NCBI RefSeq assembly: GCF_965638725.1
Contig: NW_027472014.1
Location: 248,001-312,000, forward strand
Direction of reading: 5' to 3'
Source of the DNA: Aptenodytes patagonicus
Lineage: Eukaryota > Chordata > Aves > Sphenisciformes > Spheniscidae
Length of the DNA stretch: 64,000 nt
This document shows positions 55,361 through 64,000 of this stretch, piece by piece. Positions within the stretch are counted from its first letter, which is position 1. Each line of letters opens with the position of its first letter. Below the pieces are notes generated by a model. That model was not told the origin of the DNA. It worked only from the letters and a program-made list of their open reading frames with translations, and did not search any database. The position numbers and the translations under genes were made by a program.

Positions 55361-56662
55361 ATGACGCCAGTATGGGGGGGTGTCTTGTGGCTAGTATCAC
55401 TGTGTGCGGTTGCTGCGTTATGGGCACCCTCACAGCCGAAGGAAAATGTTTGGGTAACTCTGGCCAATCAGACAGGACAGGATTCCATCTGCCTGTCGAT
55501 ATCTTCCCCCGGTAACCCCTTTTCTACCTGCCTAGTGGGGCTTCCTTTAGATAACTGGGACTTGGGCCTGATTAGTCCTTTCAAGGAGGCCTGCGGGGGG
55601 GGACAACACGCCACTGACAATTGGGATGGATGCCTACCACATCTTAATCACTTGCCAATAGAACCTCAGGAACTCGAGTTATTAGGGTCCATAAAAATGG
55701 ATTGGTGTTTGTATTTCAATTATTCAGGGGCCAATGTTTCCCGAGCCTGGTCAGTTAACGCTACCCTGGGAATCTATAAAAATGAATCACTGTGGTGTAA
55801 CCACACAAGCAGCAATATATCTAAATCATCTAATGCACCTATAGGATTACCCAGGGGGGTCTTTTTAATATGTGGAGACCGGGCCTGGCCTGGCATTCCC
55901 TCTCATATTAAAGGTGGGCCGTGTTCGTTGGGAAGATTAACTCTACTAATGCCAAACACATCTATGATCCTAGACCACAGGAGGAGCACCCCTAAGACGC
56001 GCGGTAAGCGCAGAGCACATGCCTGCACTTCACAATGTGATGATGCTGTCGACCTATGGAACCGGAACACTATAGCTGCGGTTGCAATCTTGGCTCCAGG
56101 TGTCGCAGCAGCAAAGAGTTTGGTCACATTAAATAAATTAGGATGTTGGCTAGCGAAACAATCAAATGCAACCTCTGAAGCACTAACGGGATTATTAATG
56201 GATGTAGATTCTATACGACATGCTACTTTGCAAAATAGAGCAGCGATAGATTTTTTGCTTTTAGCGCAAGGCCATGGGTGTGAAGAGTTGGAGGGAATGT
56301 GTTGTATGAACCTATCTGATCATTCGGAATCAATTCACCGCAGCATTCAGATGTTGAAGGAAGGAGTACAGAAGCTAAGAGTGGAAGACCCCTGGGACTG
56401 GTTGGATAAATTATTCGGGAAATGGGGTCTAAGTGGCTGGTTAAAAGGACTAGCCAAGCTAGGAGGGCTATGCTTAGTAATGTTCCTTTGCATCCTGGTT
56501 TGTGTGCCGTGTCTGTTACAAGGTATGCGAAAAATGATTGAAAGATCTGTTTCAGCAGTGTTTCTAGTAAAACAAAAAGGGGGAGATGTGGGGATGGGAA
56601 TCTCACTAACGGACATTCCTGAGTTTGATTTTAATGAGCAAACACTGCACCACCTGGCATGA
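55361..56662 (+). CDS. env: ERV2 env glycoprotein
   Basis: 433 codons. Signal-peptide-like start (MTPVWGGVLWLVSLCAVAAL). The surface subunit has several N-glycosylation sites and conserved Cys. A basic cleavage-type motif RGKRR lies at about residue 210. The transmembrane subunit has a hydrophobic Ala-rich segment (about 225-250), a CX6CC motif (CEELEGMCC) and a membrane helix (LCLVMFLCILVCVPCLL). The last 25 codons lie in the 3' LTR. This is a gamma/type-D style env joined to a beta-type pol. The frame is open; whether it is expressed is unknown. Confidence 0.92.
   Translation: MTPVWGGVLWLVSLCAVAALWAPSQPKENVWVTLANQTGQDSICLSISSPGNPFSTCLVGLPLDNWDLGLISPFKEACGGGQHATDNWDGCLPHLNHLPIEPQELELLGSIKMDWCLYFNYSGANVSRAWSVNATLGIYKNESLWCNHTSSNISKSSNAPIGLPRGVFLICGDRAWPGIPSHIKGGPCSLGRLTLLMPNTSMILDHRRSTPKTRGKRRAHACTSQCDDAVDLWNRNTIAAVAILAPGVAAAKSLVTLNKLGCWLAKQSNATSEALTGLLMDVDSIRHATLQNRAAIDFLLLAQGHGCEELEGMCCMNLSDHSESIHRSIQMLKEGVQKLRVEDPWDWLDKLFGKWGLSGWLKGLAKLGGLCLVMFLCILVCVPCLLQGMRKMIERSVSAVFLVKQKGGDVGMGISLTDIPEFDFNEQTLHHLA
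56574..56586 (+). promoter_or_regulatory. ERV2 polypurine tract
   Basis: AAAAAGGGGGAGA directly before the 3' LTR, the expected plus-strand primer. Confidence 0.85.
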
Positions 56663-56931
56663 CAAGGCACTTAAGCAGAAAACAACGGAGAAAGGAATGT
56701 GCAGCTGGAAGGAGAAAAACAAGATAAAGACCATGAAGGCATTTTGCATGATCAGGAAGAACGGGCCAATATGCTAGAGCATAGATGCGCGTGAACACAA
56801 GGCTGTAACCTATCTGCAAGCTGCAGGTAGCGCGTGTACACTTCTGCTTGCTATAAAAGATGCTAACAAAGAGCAATAAAGGTCTTTGGTTGCCGTGTCT
56901 GCCGGAGTCCGTGCCGCTTTTCACCCCCACA
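56587..56931 (+). repeat. ERV2 3' LTR
   Basis: 345 bp, identical to the 5' LTR except for four single-base differences (T for C in the CATTTCGC context, A for C before TGCTAGAG, G for A in GGCTATAAC, C for T in TTGCTGTG). Confidence 0.97.
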
Positions 56932-56937
56932 ATATGT

Positions 56938-57991
56938 TGTCGGGCTGGTGCCAAGGATTCAAGACGCGTTAATCAGGGAAGCTAGCAATCCTCGCTTAGG
57001 AAAGTTATTTATCAGGTTACGGTCAGCTGTGTCACAGAGAACTGCTCTGTGTGCAGTCCTGCACATACGCAGCCATCAGTGGGATTTGGGTCTGGGCCAA
57101 GGTAACCAAACAGCTGACAACCTTGTTAGTCCCGTGAGTCATGTACCACCGGTGGACCGGTTTCTTCAAGCCAGACAAGCCCATGAAATATTCCATCAGA
57201 ATGCAAAAAGTCTGCGAAGGCAATATGGATTGTCTGACAGTGAAGCTCGTTCCATTGTTCATGCCTGTCCCAAGTGCGGCAATCATGGGCCAGGAGTAGG
57301 ACTAGGAGTAAACCCGCGGGGCCTTAAGGCTTTGGAGCTCTGGCAGATGGATGTGACTCACATTGCTGAGTTTGGACGTTTGAAATATGTGCACGTCACA
57401 GTAGATACCTTCTCCAAGGCGATGTGGGCCACGGCACTGCCGGGGGAGAAAGCTCAACATGTGTGCAAACACCTCCTTGCCTGTTTCGCAGCTCTGGGAG
57501 TACCGGAACATATTAAAACGGATAACGGTCCTGCATATATCAGTGCTAAGTTGGGGTCCTTTTTAAGGACATGGAACATTAAACATACCACTGGTATCCC
57601 GCACTCTCCAGAAGGACAGGGTCTTGTGGAACGTGCACATCAAGTGCTTAAAGACTACCTGCAAAAACAGAAGGGGGACGAACAGGACCCCCAGATGAGG
57701 CTTAATAAGGTCCTTTTTACTTTAAATTATCTCTGTTTGATGGGTGACGGAGAAGAGCCACCAATTGTTATTCACCATCAAAATCTTAAATTTAATCAAC
57801 AGACTGTAATTCCGAACTTAAAAGTGATCTACCGGGATCCTGCCACAGGCCAATGGCTGGGCCCTCTACCTGTAATCTTTAGTGGAAGAGGATATATGTG
57901 TGTTTCCACAGGTAATGGACCGGTCTGGGTGCCCAGCAGATCTGTGAAGCCTGCATTATCATCAGGACAACAGGAATCAGAGGACTCGTAA
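56938..57991 (+). pseudogene. pol: ERV1 pol, C-terminal part (RNase H end and integrase)
   Basis: Continues ERV1 pol after the ERV2 target-site duplication; open to 57991 (347 codons from the first ATG). The RNase H end is followed by integrase: HHCC domain (HEIFHQNAKSLRRQYG to HACPKCGNHG), a DDE core with WQMDVTHIAEFG, KTDNGPAYIS and GLVERAHQ, and a C-terminal DNA-binding type end (GRGYMCVSTGNGPVWVPSR). All catalytic positions are present, but it is separated from the reverse transcriptase by 6.8 kb. Confidence 0.93.
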
Positions 57992-58030
57992 CTACAAAAC
58001 TTAACTCTGAGCGGTTTATCTTTTACCACT

Positions 58031-58417
58031 GTGTTTCCAAAGACAGCGGTGAAGGATAAGATAAATTGCTTAAAGTGCTTATGGTGTGTGCCGTGGGTAT
58101 TGTGTCAGTGCTACCATTGTGATAAGAAGTGGTGGGCACAGTGCACACGCGCACAAAAGTGGTATGAAACCTACTATCTAAAAGAAATAGCGTTATATAG
58201 AATATTAATAACCACTAGACACGAAATAGTTAACACGCTTGCCTTTGCTAAAAGTAAATATGCATGGATTGGCCTAGTTAATGAAAATGCTAAACTAATT
58301 ACTGTATGTAACATTAAATACAAGAAGAAAAACCTAGTCCCTGAAGGGCAATGGGATTTTGTAAAGGAACAGTGTCAAAGGCGCTTTGCCTGGAAACAAA
58401 AGAGGCAACTGGAATAG
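58031..58417 (+). other. ERV1 small Cys-rich frame between pol and env
   Basis: 128 codons, not in the frame of pol or env. A C-x2-C-x8-C-x-C-x2-C cluster near residues 13-30 and a basic end (FAWKQKRQLE) match the counterpart in ERV2. The middle is Tyr/Lys-rich. It overlaps the start of env. The function is unknown; an accessory or RNA-binding regulator is possible, and a remnant of an env leader cannot be excluded. Confidence 0.6.
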
Positions 58418-59626
58418 GAATAATCTGTGTCGGACTGATTTTGCAAGTCTTGAACTCCGTGGAAAGCATTTGGATGCCTCCACAACCAAAAGAGAATGTA
58501 TGGGTAACCCTGGCCAATCAAACTGGACAAGATTCCGTCTGTCTATCCTTATCTTCTCCCGGCAACCCCTTTTCTACCTGCCTAGTGGGGCTTCCTTTAG
58601 ATAATTGGGACTTGGGCCTGACTAGTCCTTTCAAGGAGGCCTGCGGGGGGGGACAACACGCCACTGACAATTGGGATGGATGCCTACCACATCTTAATCA
58701 CTTGCCAATAGAACCCCAGGAACTCGAGCTGTTAGGGTCCATAAAAATGGACTGGTGTTTGTATTTCAATTATTCAGGGGCCAATATTTCCCGGGCCTGG
58801 TCAGTTAACGCTACCCTGGAAATCTATAAAAATGAATCACTATGGTGTAACCAGACAAGCAACAATACATCTAAGTCGTCCAATGTGCCTATCGGGCTAC
58901 CCAGAGGAGTTTTCTTAATATGTGGAGATCGGGCCTGGCCTGGCATTCCATCGCACATTACCGGAGGGCCATGCTCGTTGGGGAGACTAACTTTATTCAC
59001 GCCAAATATATCCTCTATTTTAGATCATAGGAGGGCCCCCCACAAGACGCGCACCAGGCGAGGGGAGCACGCCTATGATTCACAGTGTGACGACAAGGTA
59101 AATCTGTGGAATCCAAGTGCGATAGCTGCAGCTTCAATCTTGGCCCCAGGTGTAGCCGCAGCAAAAAGTTTGGTCATTCTAAACAAACTAGGATGTTGGC
59201 TGGCAAAGCAATCAAACGCAACCTCTGAGGCCCTTACAGGGCTACTAATGGATGCAGATTCAATACGGCATGCTACCCTGCAAAATAGAGCAGCCATAGA
59301 TTTTTTACTCTTGGCACAGGGTCATGGGTGTGAAGAGATAGAAGGTATGTGTTGTATGAACTTATCGGATCACTCCGAGTCAATTCACCGTAGTATTCAA
59401 ATGTTAAAAGAAGGAGTCCAGAAATTGAAAACAGAGGATCCGTGGGATTGGTTAACCAAAATGTTTGACAAGTTAGGTTTTAGTGGCTGGCTAGTTAGCT
59501 TAATAAAGATTATGGGACTGTGTCTGATTATATTTTTATGCATATTACTGTGTGTTCCTTGCTTATTACAATGTATGCAAAGAATGATTAACAAGTCTAT
59601 TTCTACGATATGGGTTGCTCAAAAAC

Positions 59627-59638
59627 AAGAAGGGGGAA
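59627..59638 (+). promoter_or_regulatory. ERV1 polypurine tract
   Basis: AAGAAGGGGGAA just before the remnant of the 3' LTR. Confidence 0.8.
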
Positions 59639-59639
59639 T

Positions 59640-59675
59640 TGTGGAGGAATGGCTGAACAAGGGGAAACTCCGACA
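59640..59675 (+). repeat. ERV1 3' LTR remnant (36 bp)
   Basis: The first 16-17 and last 20 bases of the LTR are joined; about 427 bp are missing. CTGA stands at both ends of the missing part (GGCTGA and CACTGA), suggesting deletion at microhomology. The flank continues with the AGGGTG duplication. Confidence 0.92.
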
Positions 59676-60968
59676 AGGGTGGGCAGGGCACCCCGAGGTT
59701 CACACCTGCAGGAAGACATCCCCCATCTCTGCGGGAGATCGCGGGTCACATGAGGGGGTGGGTTTTGGGGGTGAATTTAGGGGATTTGGGGGGGACGTAC
59801 CGTGAGGAAGGCGACGGCGCCGTAGCCAGTGACCATGGTGCGGATGGGCTGGCGGAGGCCAATGGGGTGTGGGGCCAAGTGGGCCACGCCCAGCCACAGG
59901 TTGTACACCTGCCCCCCCCTTGTTAAAAGATGGGGGGTCAGGGGGCTGAATTTGGGGTGTCCCCTCCCCCCCCCAGTTTCCTCCTCAACCCAAGGTGCCC
60001 CCCCCCATCCCCTCAGTGTGTCCCCCAACCCGTGAGCAGCAGAAGGGTCCACGTCGTCTCCGTCCCGGTGACGACCACCTACCGGAAGCGGATGGAGGGG
60101 GGAAGCTGATGCGGAAGACGGGCTGGGTGTCGGCGGGGTTGTACACCTCCAGGGTGTCACACTGCTCCTGCCCCCTCAGCGTGTAGACGGGGGCGGGCTC
60201 CCCACGGGCATCCGCTGTCACCTGTGGGGAGGAGGGGATGGTCACCCCACGTGGCAGTGCCATGGGGGAAAGGGTCGGCGTACATCCTTGACGCCGCAGG
60301 AGAGGGCCTGGCAGTGGCAGGCGCGGCGGCTGGAGTCACGGAGGAAGAAGGTGGTCCCGCCATAATCCAGGAGGAAGAGGTGCTGCTGGGCAGGCACCAG
60401 CTTGTGATAGTCATGGGAGGGGGGAGACAGGATGGAGGCCATCAGCGCTCGCTGCCGGCAGCGGCCCAGGCTCTGGAGGTACAGCCCCTTGGTGTCTGGA
60501 GGGGGGAAAGCAGGGACATTGACACCAGCTGGGGGACAAAGTGCCACCCTCTCCCCCCATTGGCAAGGGCAGACTCGCAGTTGAGGATGGCGGCCCTCTT
60601 GCAGGGCCAGGCGCTGGCGGCAGCAGGGAGGGAGAGGGGTGCAGCGGTGGTGCCAGGCGGCCTCGCTGCCGCACACCTCGTGGAGGCAGCGGCAGGTCTG
60701 GCCCAGTCTCAGCAGGTCGGGCAGCGTCAGGAAGGAGACGATGTGCAGTAGCTGTGGGGAGAGAGGGGGCGAGAGCATCAACCCTGGGACCCCCCCTGCT
60801 TTCAGGGGGAGACCCCAGCCCCGCCATCCACCCCTACTCAACTCACCATCTCAGGGGGGAGACGCTGGATGGCAGCCATGTCCTTCCCCTCCTCACCACC
60901 CTTCAGGCTGCTGTGGGGTTGGGCTGCGGGGAGGGGATGTGGGTGAGGGGATGGCGGGCAGCCCCACG

Positions 60969-61384
60969 GCAAGCACCACCCCCACCCCTCCTCATCCACC
61001 CCACCGCCATCCCGGCGGCCTCACCGTCATGTCCTCACCACCGTCAGCTGGATGCTGGCAGCGATGGCGGCGAGAAGCCCCGTGGCCCATGGCTGCCGCC
61101 TAGTGGCACGGCCACGGGATACTGACTCCCTGGGAGCCGGTGGCTCCCATGAAGACAGGGGGTTCCAGTACACAGGGGTGGCTGGGGGGGGGCGGAGGGG
61201 AGAGAGGGGGGAGGGGTGGAAGGGGGGAAGAGGGGCCCCGAGCCTGGGCCAGGGGCTGCTCGGCCTCGGGGCAGGCCCCACGTGCCCCATGTTGAAACTC
61301 GGCCTGGCTGCCAGCAGAGCCCGCCTTCTTCTCACCTGGGTCTTTGCTGGCATAGGTCAGGAGGGCTGTCCGTCTCCTGCCCTG
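60969..61384. other. GC-rich sequence right of the duplication
   Basis: Unrelated to copy A. CpG-rich in part. A minus-strand open stretch (contains PVYWNPLSSWEPP and ATGLLAAIAASIQ) could be an exon of an unknown gene; no splice sites are convincing. Confidence 0.35.
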
Positions 61385-61680
61385 CGGTGATGCTGCCTCT
61401 GATTGGCCCCCAGGTGGTCAGGCTGCTGCGCTGTGGTGCCCGCCCCTCACCTGAGGTGATGACATCTGGTTGGCCACCTGGGCTGTCACTCTGCCCCGGC
61501 TTCAGGCCCACCCTCCCCTGAGGTGATGCTCTCTCTTATTGGCTGCCCGAGGGGTCACTCCTCCCCCACCAGTGCCCGCCCTCCCCTGGGGTGATGTTTC
61601 ATCTGATTGGCTGTCTGCTTACATTCAAGCACGTGCCTTGCCCCCGCCTCCTCAAATGCGATTGGCTGTCCTGGGTCCAC
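61385..61680. promoter_or_regulatory. Array of five GGTGATG...ATTGG modules
   Basis: GGTGATG (or a variant) followed 5-12 bases later by ATTGGC or GTTGGC recurs at about 61386, 61453, 61518, 61587 and 61655, every 65-70 bases. ATTGG is an inverted CCAAT box (NF-Y), and TGATG is CRE-like. Two units contain CTGATTGG, the Y-box core. It may be a promoter or enhancer cluster, or simply a minisatellite. Confidence 0.5.
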
Positions 61681-61734
61681 GGCCTCCCCATAGACTTCTG
61701 GGCGGAGGTTGCCAGGCGACAGCTCCGCCTTGAG

Positions 61735-61960
61735 GGTTTAGACCCTCAAAGTGAGACTGTGGGCCCTAGAAATGGCTGTGGGTCATAAAAGACAGGTTGG
61801 GACCCGAACAATGAGGATTTGGGCCCCAAAACCGGGGCTTTGGGCACTGAAAGGATGGGCTAGATGCTGCAAATGACGCTTTGGACCCTGGAAAGGAGGG
61901 GAACCTCTTGGTTCCCATCTGGGCTGGCTTTGGTGCCCAGTAACTCCACGCAACACACCA
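61735..61960. repeat. Degenerate repeat of TTTGGGCCCCAAAA type
   Basis: Phrases such as GAGGATTTGGGCCCCAAAAC and GGGGCTTTGGGCACTGAAAG recur about every 30-35 bases. Confidence 0.5.
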
Positions 61961-62203
61961 CCCGTCCTGTCCCGAGCGACCACCATAACAGATGGAGCCC
62001 AAAGTCACGGGCCCAAGGGCCTCACTGGGCATTTTGTGGAGATTTTATCGACATTTTACAGGGGTGGTCCATAGACGGAGGGAATGGTACCTGTGTGTTA
62101 TAGCAAAGGATGGGAAGGGGAGTGGTGGTTCATGGGGATGTATTGGATAGTGTGGGACCTGAGCCTGACCTGAACGGCATGGAACAGGGGGTGGAGAAAG
62201 GAC

Positions 62204-62665
62204 TGTTGTGCTTTAACCCCAGCTGGTAACCGAGCACCACACGGCCGCTCGCTCACTCCCCCCAGCGGGATGGGGGGAGAGAATCGGAAGAGTAAGAGTG
62301 AGAAAACTCATGAGATAAAAAGTTTAATAATTGAAATGAACTATAATAACAATAATAACAATAACAATAATAATAACAATAACAATAATAATGATGAAAA
62401 CTGTAATGAAAAGGAAAATAACAAAGAGGGAGAAGTAAAACCCAGGAAAGACAAGTGATGCAAATGAAAACCATTGCTCACCACCAACTGACCGATGCCC
62501 GGCCAGTGGCCCCCCCTGCCAACCTCCCCCCGCAGTTTTATTGCTGAGCATGACGTCATGTGGTGTGGAATATCCCTTTGGTCAGCTGGGGTCAGCTGTC
62601 CCAACTGTGTCCCCTCCCTGCTTTCTGTGCACCCCAGCCTCCTCGTTGGCGGGGCAGATAAAATG
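62204..62665. mobile_element. LTR of the same family as 29845-30452, copy 2 (truncated)
   Basis: Begins TGTTGTGCTTTAACCCC. It shares GGGATGGGGGGAGAGAATCG, TGAGCATGACGTCATGTGG and GGAATATCCCTTTGGTCAG with copy 1. The 3' end is missing or diverged after about 62665. An (AATAAC/AAT)n microsatellite occupies about 62340-62395. Confidence 0.75.
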
Positions 62666-62726
62666 CCCAAAGCACAGGAGGTTCCCCAGATACATTGGAA
62701 ATCACTTGTGAAGAGACAGGGGCAGC

Positions 62727-63700
62727 TTATTGCTGCTGAAAGACAAGTGATTGAATCAGCTTCTTCAGTGCATCTTCGAGCTCCTGGTTCCTCATGCTGT
62801 AGATGAGGGGGTTTGCTGGAGGAACCACCAAGTACAGACCAGCCACCACCAGATCCAGGGATGGGGAGGAGATGGAGGGGGGCTTCAGGTAGGTGAACAT
62901 GCCGGTGCTGACAACCAGGGGGACCACGGCCAGGTGAGGGAGGCACATGGAAAAGGCTTTGTGTCATCCCTGTTCAGAGGGGATCCTCAGCACAGCCCTG
63001 AAGATCTGCACGTAGGACGCCACAGTGAAAACAAAACACCCCAAAGCTAGACAGACACTAACCACAAGAAGCCCAGCTTCCCTGAGGTGGTCTGAGTCTG
63101 AGCAGGAGAGCTTGAGGACCTGGGGGATTTCACAGAAGAACTGATGTACAGCATTGCCCTTGCAGATGGGTATGGAAAATGTATTGGCAGTGTGCAAGAG
63201 AGCATTGAGAAACCCACTGCCCCAGGCAGCTGCTGCCGTGTGGGCACAAGCTCTGCCGCCCACCAGCGTCCCATCGTGCAGGGGTTTGCAGATGGCCACA
63301 TAGCAGTCGTAGGCCATGACAGTCAGAAGACAATACTCTGCTCCAACCAAGGCGGCAAACAGAAAGACCTGGGCAGCACATCCTGCGTAGGAGATGGCCC
63401 TGGTGTCCCAGAGGGAATTGGCCATGGCTTTGGGGAGAGTGTTGGAGATGGAGCCCAGGTCAAGGAGGGAGAGGTTGAGGAGGAAGAAGTACATGGGGGG
63501 TGTGGAGGCGGTGGTCACAGGCTATAGCGGTGATGATGAGGCCGTTTCCCAGGAGGGCAGCCAGGAAGGTGCCCCGGAAGAGACAGAAGTGCAAGAGCTG
63601 CAGCTCTTGCCAGTGAAGGCCAGGAGGAGGACCTGGGTGATGGAGCTGCTGTTGGACATCTGCTCTTTCTGGGCACGGGGTCCTGTTCTCAGAGGAACAG
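62727..63700 (-). pseudogene. OR14-like olfactory receptor pseudogene
   Basis: Reads on the minus strand through all seven helices of the bird-expanded OR14-type receptor: start MSNSSSITQVLLLAFTG at about 63655, TPPMYFFLLNLSLLDLGSIS, MAYDCYVAICKPLH, SYVQIFRAVLRIPSEQG, NPLIYSMRNQELEDAL. Breaks: a frameshift just after LAFTGK (about 63600), an in-frame TGA at 62964-62966 after SEQG, and Cys for the usual Arg of the DRY motif. It is a G-protein coupled receptor relic. Such genes are single-exon and occur in large clusters. Confidence 0.9.
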
Positions 63701-63740
63701 TCAATGAAGAGTTAGGGGAGACTTCTCTGAGGAAAATCAA

Positions 63741-64000
63741 AGCCTTTCTCCTAGACCTTCACCCTGCTACACCCCCCGCCCCCCCCGCCCCTCATTCCTT
63801 TTCCAGGAAACCTTCCTCAGCTCCGTGGCTGGAGCTCTGGTGGGTGCTGGCTGAATGTGCTGTGAGGAGCAGGGCCTCTGCCCGCTGGCTGCCGAGGAGT
63901 CAGCCCTGCTCTGCAGCAGTGGGTTCATGGGAACAGAGGGGGCAGGGGCCAGTCCTGGTGTTTGACTTTGTCAGGTGAAACCGGTCCTAACGCAGAAGGG
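63741..64000. other. Sequence upstream of the olfactory receptor pseudogene
   Basis: No gene is recognised. It should be the 5' flank of the receptor. Confidence 0.4.

Larger units (their letters stand above)
50118..56931 (+). mobile_element. ERV2: younger betaretrovirus-like provirus nested in ERV1 pol
   Basis: 6814 bp with two 345-bp LTRs and the 6-bp duplication ATATGT (50112-50117 and 56932-56937). LTRs differ at four positions (about 1.2%). Same orientation as ERV1. Gag is internally deleted; pro, pol and env are open. It is thus recent but defective for gag. Confidence 0.97.
45230..59675 (+). mobile_element. ERV1: betaretrovirus-like provirus with tRNA-iMet primer site, interrupted by ERV2
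   Basis: Bounded by TG...CA and the 6-bp duplication AGGGTG (45224-45229 and 59676-59681). Without ERV2 it is about 7.6 kb. Order: 5' LTR, primer site, gag, dUTPase-protease, pol (split), a small Cys-rich frame, env, polypurine tract and a 36-bp LTR remnant. Gag, pro and pol lie in frames each shifted by -1, as in betaretroviruses; env is of the CX6CC type. The element is defective: pol is split and nearly all of the 3' LTR is lost. Confidence 0.95.
58351..59805 (+). pseudogene. env: ERV1 env glycoprotein, reading through into host sequence
   Basis: 484 codons. A hydrophobic leader (TGIGIICVGLILQVL) starts at about residue 20. The surface subunit, the RTRR basic motif, the CX6CC motif (CEEIEGMCC) and the membrane helix (IMGLCLIIFLCILLCVPCLL) parallel ERV2 env. 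Because the 3' LTR is deleted, the frame no longer stops in the LTR but runs about 43 codons into FBXO24-antisense flank. Its first half (58564-58850) is nearly identical to ERV2 env, the second half much less so. Confidence 0.9.
44977..60879 (-). pseudogene. FBXO24: FBXO24 pseudogene, copy B, split by a 14.4-kb provirus
   Basis: The same blocks as copy A: start exon 60847-60879, F-box exon and TKGLY exon at about 60.3-60.75 kb, further blocks down to 59676-59728, then the provirus, then 45194-45229 and the RCC1-type exon 44977-45108. The shared phase breaks and the in-frame TGA (near 59699) are present. The provirus lies antisense in the same exon-like block. F-box proteins recruit substrates to SCF ligases, but no functional product is expected from this copy. 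Confidence 0.8.
41336..60968. repeat. Segmental duplication, copy B (split by the provirus)
   Basis: Matches 1-5597. The match is interrupted at the LTR position: 45230-59675 here replaces the 463-bp solo LTR of copy A. The left limit is not visible because copy A starts at the window edge. Confidence 0.95.

Overview
The window is vertebrate, almost certainly avian, nuclear DNA. Bird hallmarks are several CR1 LINEs with the typical 3' tail, an OR14-type olfactory receptor, a spliced maestro heat-like repeat (MROH) gene of the kind expanded in birds, avian-type LTRs with 5- or 6-bp target-site duplications, and many GC-rich minisatellites. The species cannot be named. Most sequence is non-coding; most open frames are shadows in repeats.

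Layout. (1) 1-5597: copy A of a segmental duplication. It carries a RIMBP3-like coiled-coil/SH3 gene (minus strand, cut by the window edge), an inverted fragment of the same gene (plus strand), a G-rich minisatellite, and an FBXO24 pseudogene (minus strand) with a solo LTR inside exon-like sequence. (2) 8152-16503: the best cellular gene, an MROH-family gene of 19 exons on the minus strand; all junctions and phases fit and give 775 residues. (3) 16.9-41 kb: a repeat-dominated stretch with an olfactory receptor fragment, an AT-rich tract with a recurring motif, CR1 copies in both orientations, pyrimidine tracts, 65-bp and 31-bp minisatellites, an LTR, a tandem duplication of about 660 bp, and the 5' part of a CR1. 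(4) 41336-60968: copy B of the duplication. The same LTR site, with the same target-site duplication, here holds a provirus of 14.4 kb. (5) 61-64 kb: an array of inverted CCAAT boxes, a second LTR of the 30-kb family, and an OR14-like pseudogene.

The main feature is the nested provirus of copy B. ERV1 (45230-59675) has a primer-binding site for initiator tRNA-Met, a gag/dUTPase-protease/pol layout in three frames, and a gamma-type (CX6CC) env. ERV2 (50118-56931) sits inside ERV1's RNase H region; it uses a tRNA-Lys1,2 site, has 345-bp LTRs that differ at four positions, an internally deleted gag, and open pol and env frames. The two elements differ in LTR, primer site, gag and pol, yet share about 280 bp of env that is nearly identical, which points to recombination. 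Both carry a small Cys-rich frame between pol and env that I cannot assign.

Likely order of events: ERV1 entered FBXO24; the locus was duplicated; copy A collapsed to a solo LTR; copy B lost most of its 3' LTR and received ERV2. False duplication by assembly (two haplotypes placed in tandem) is an alternative to test.
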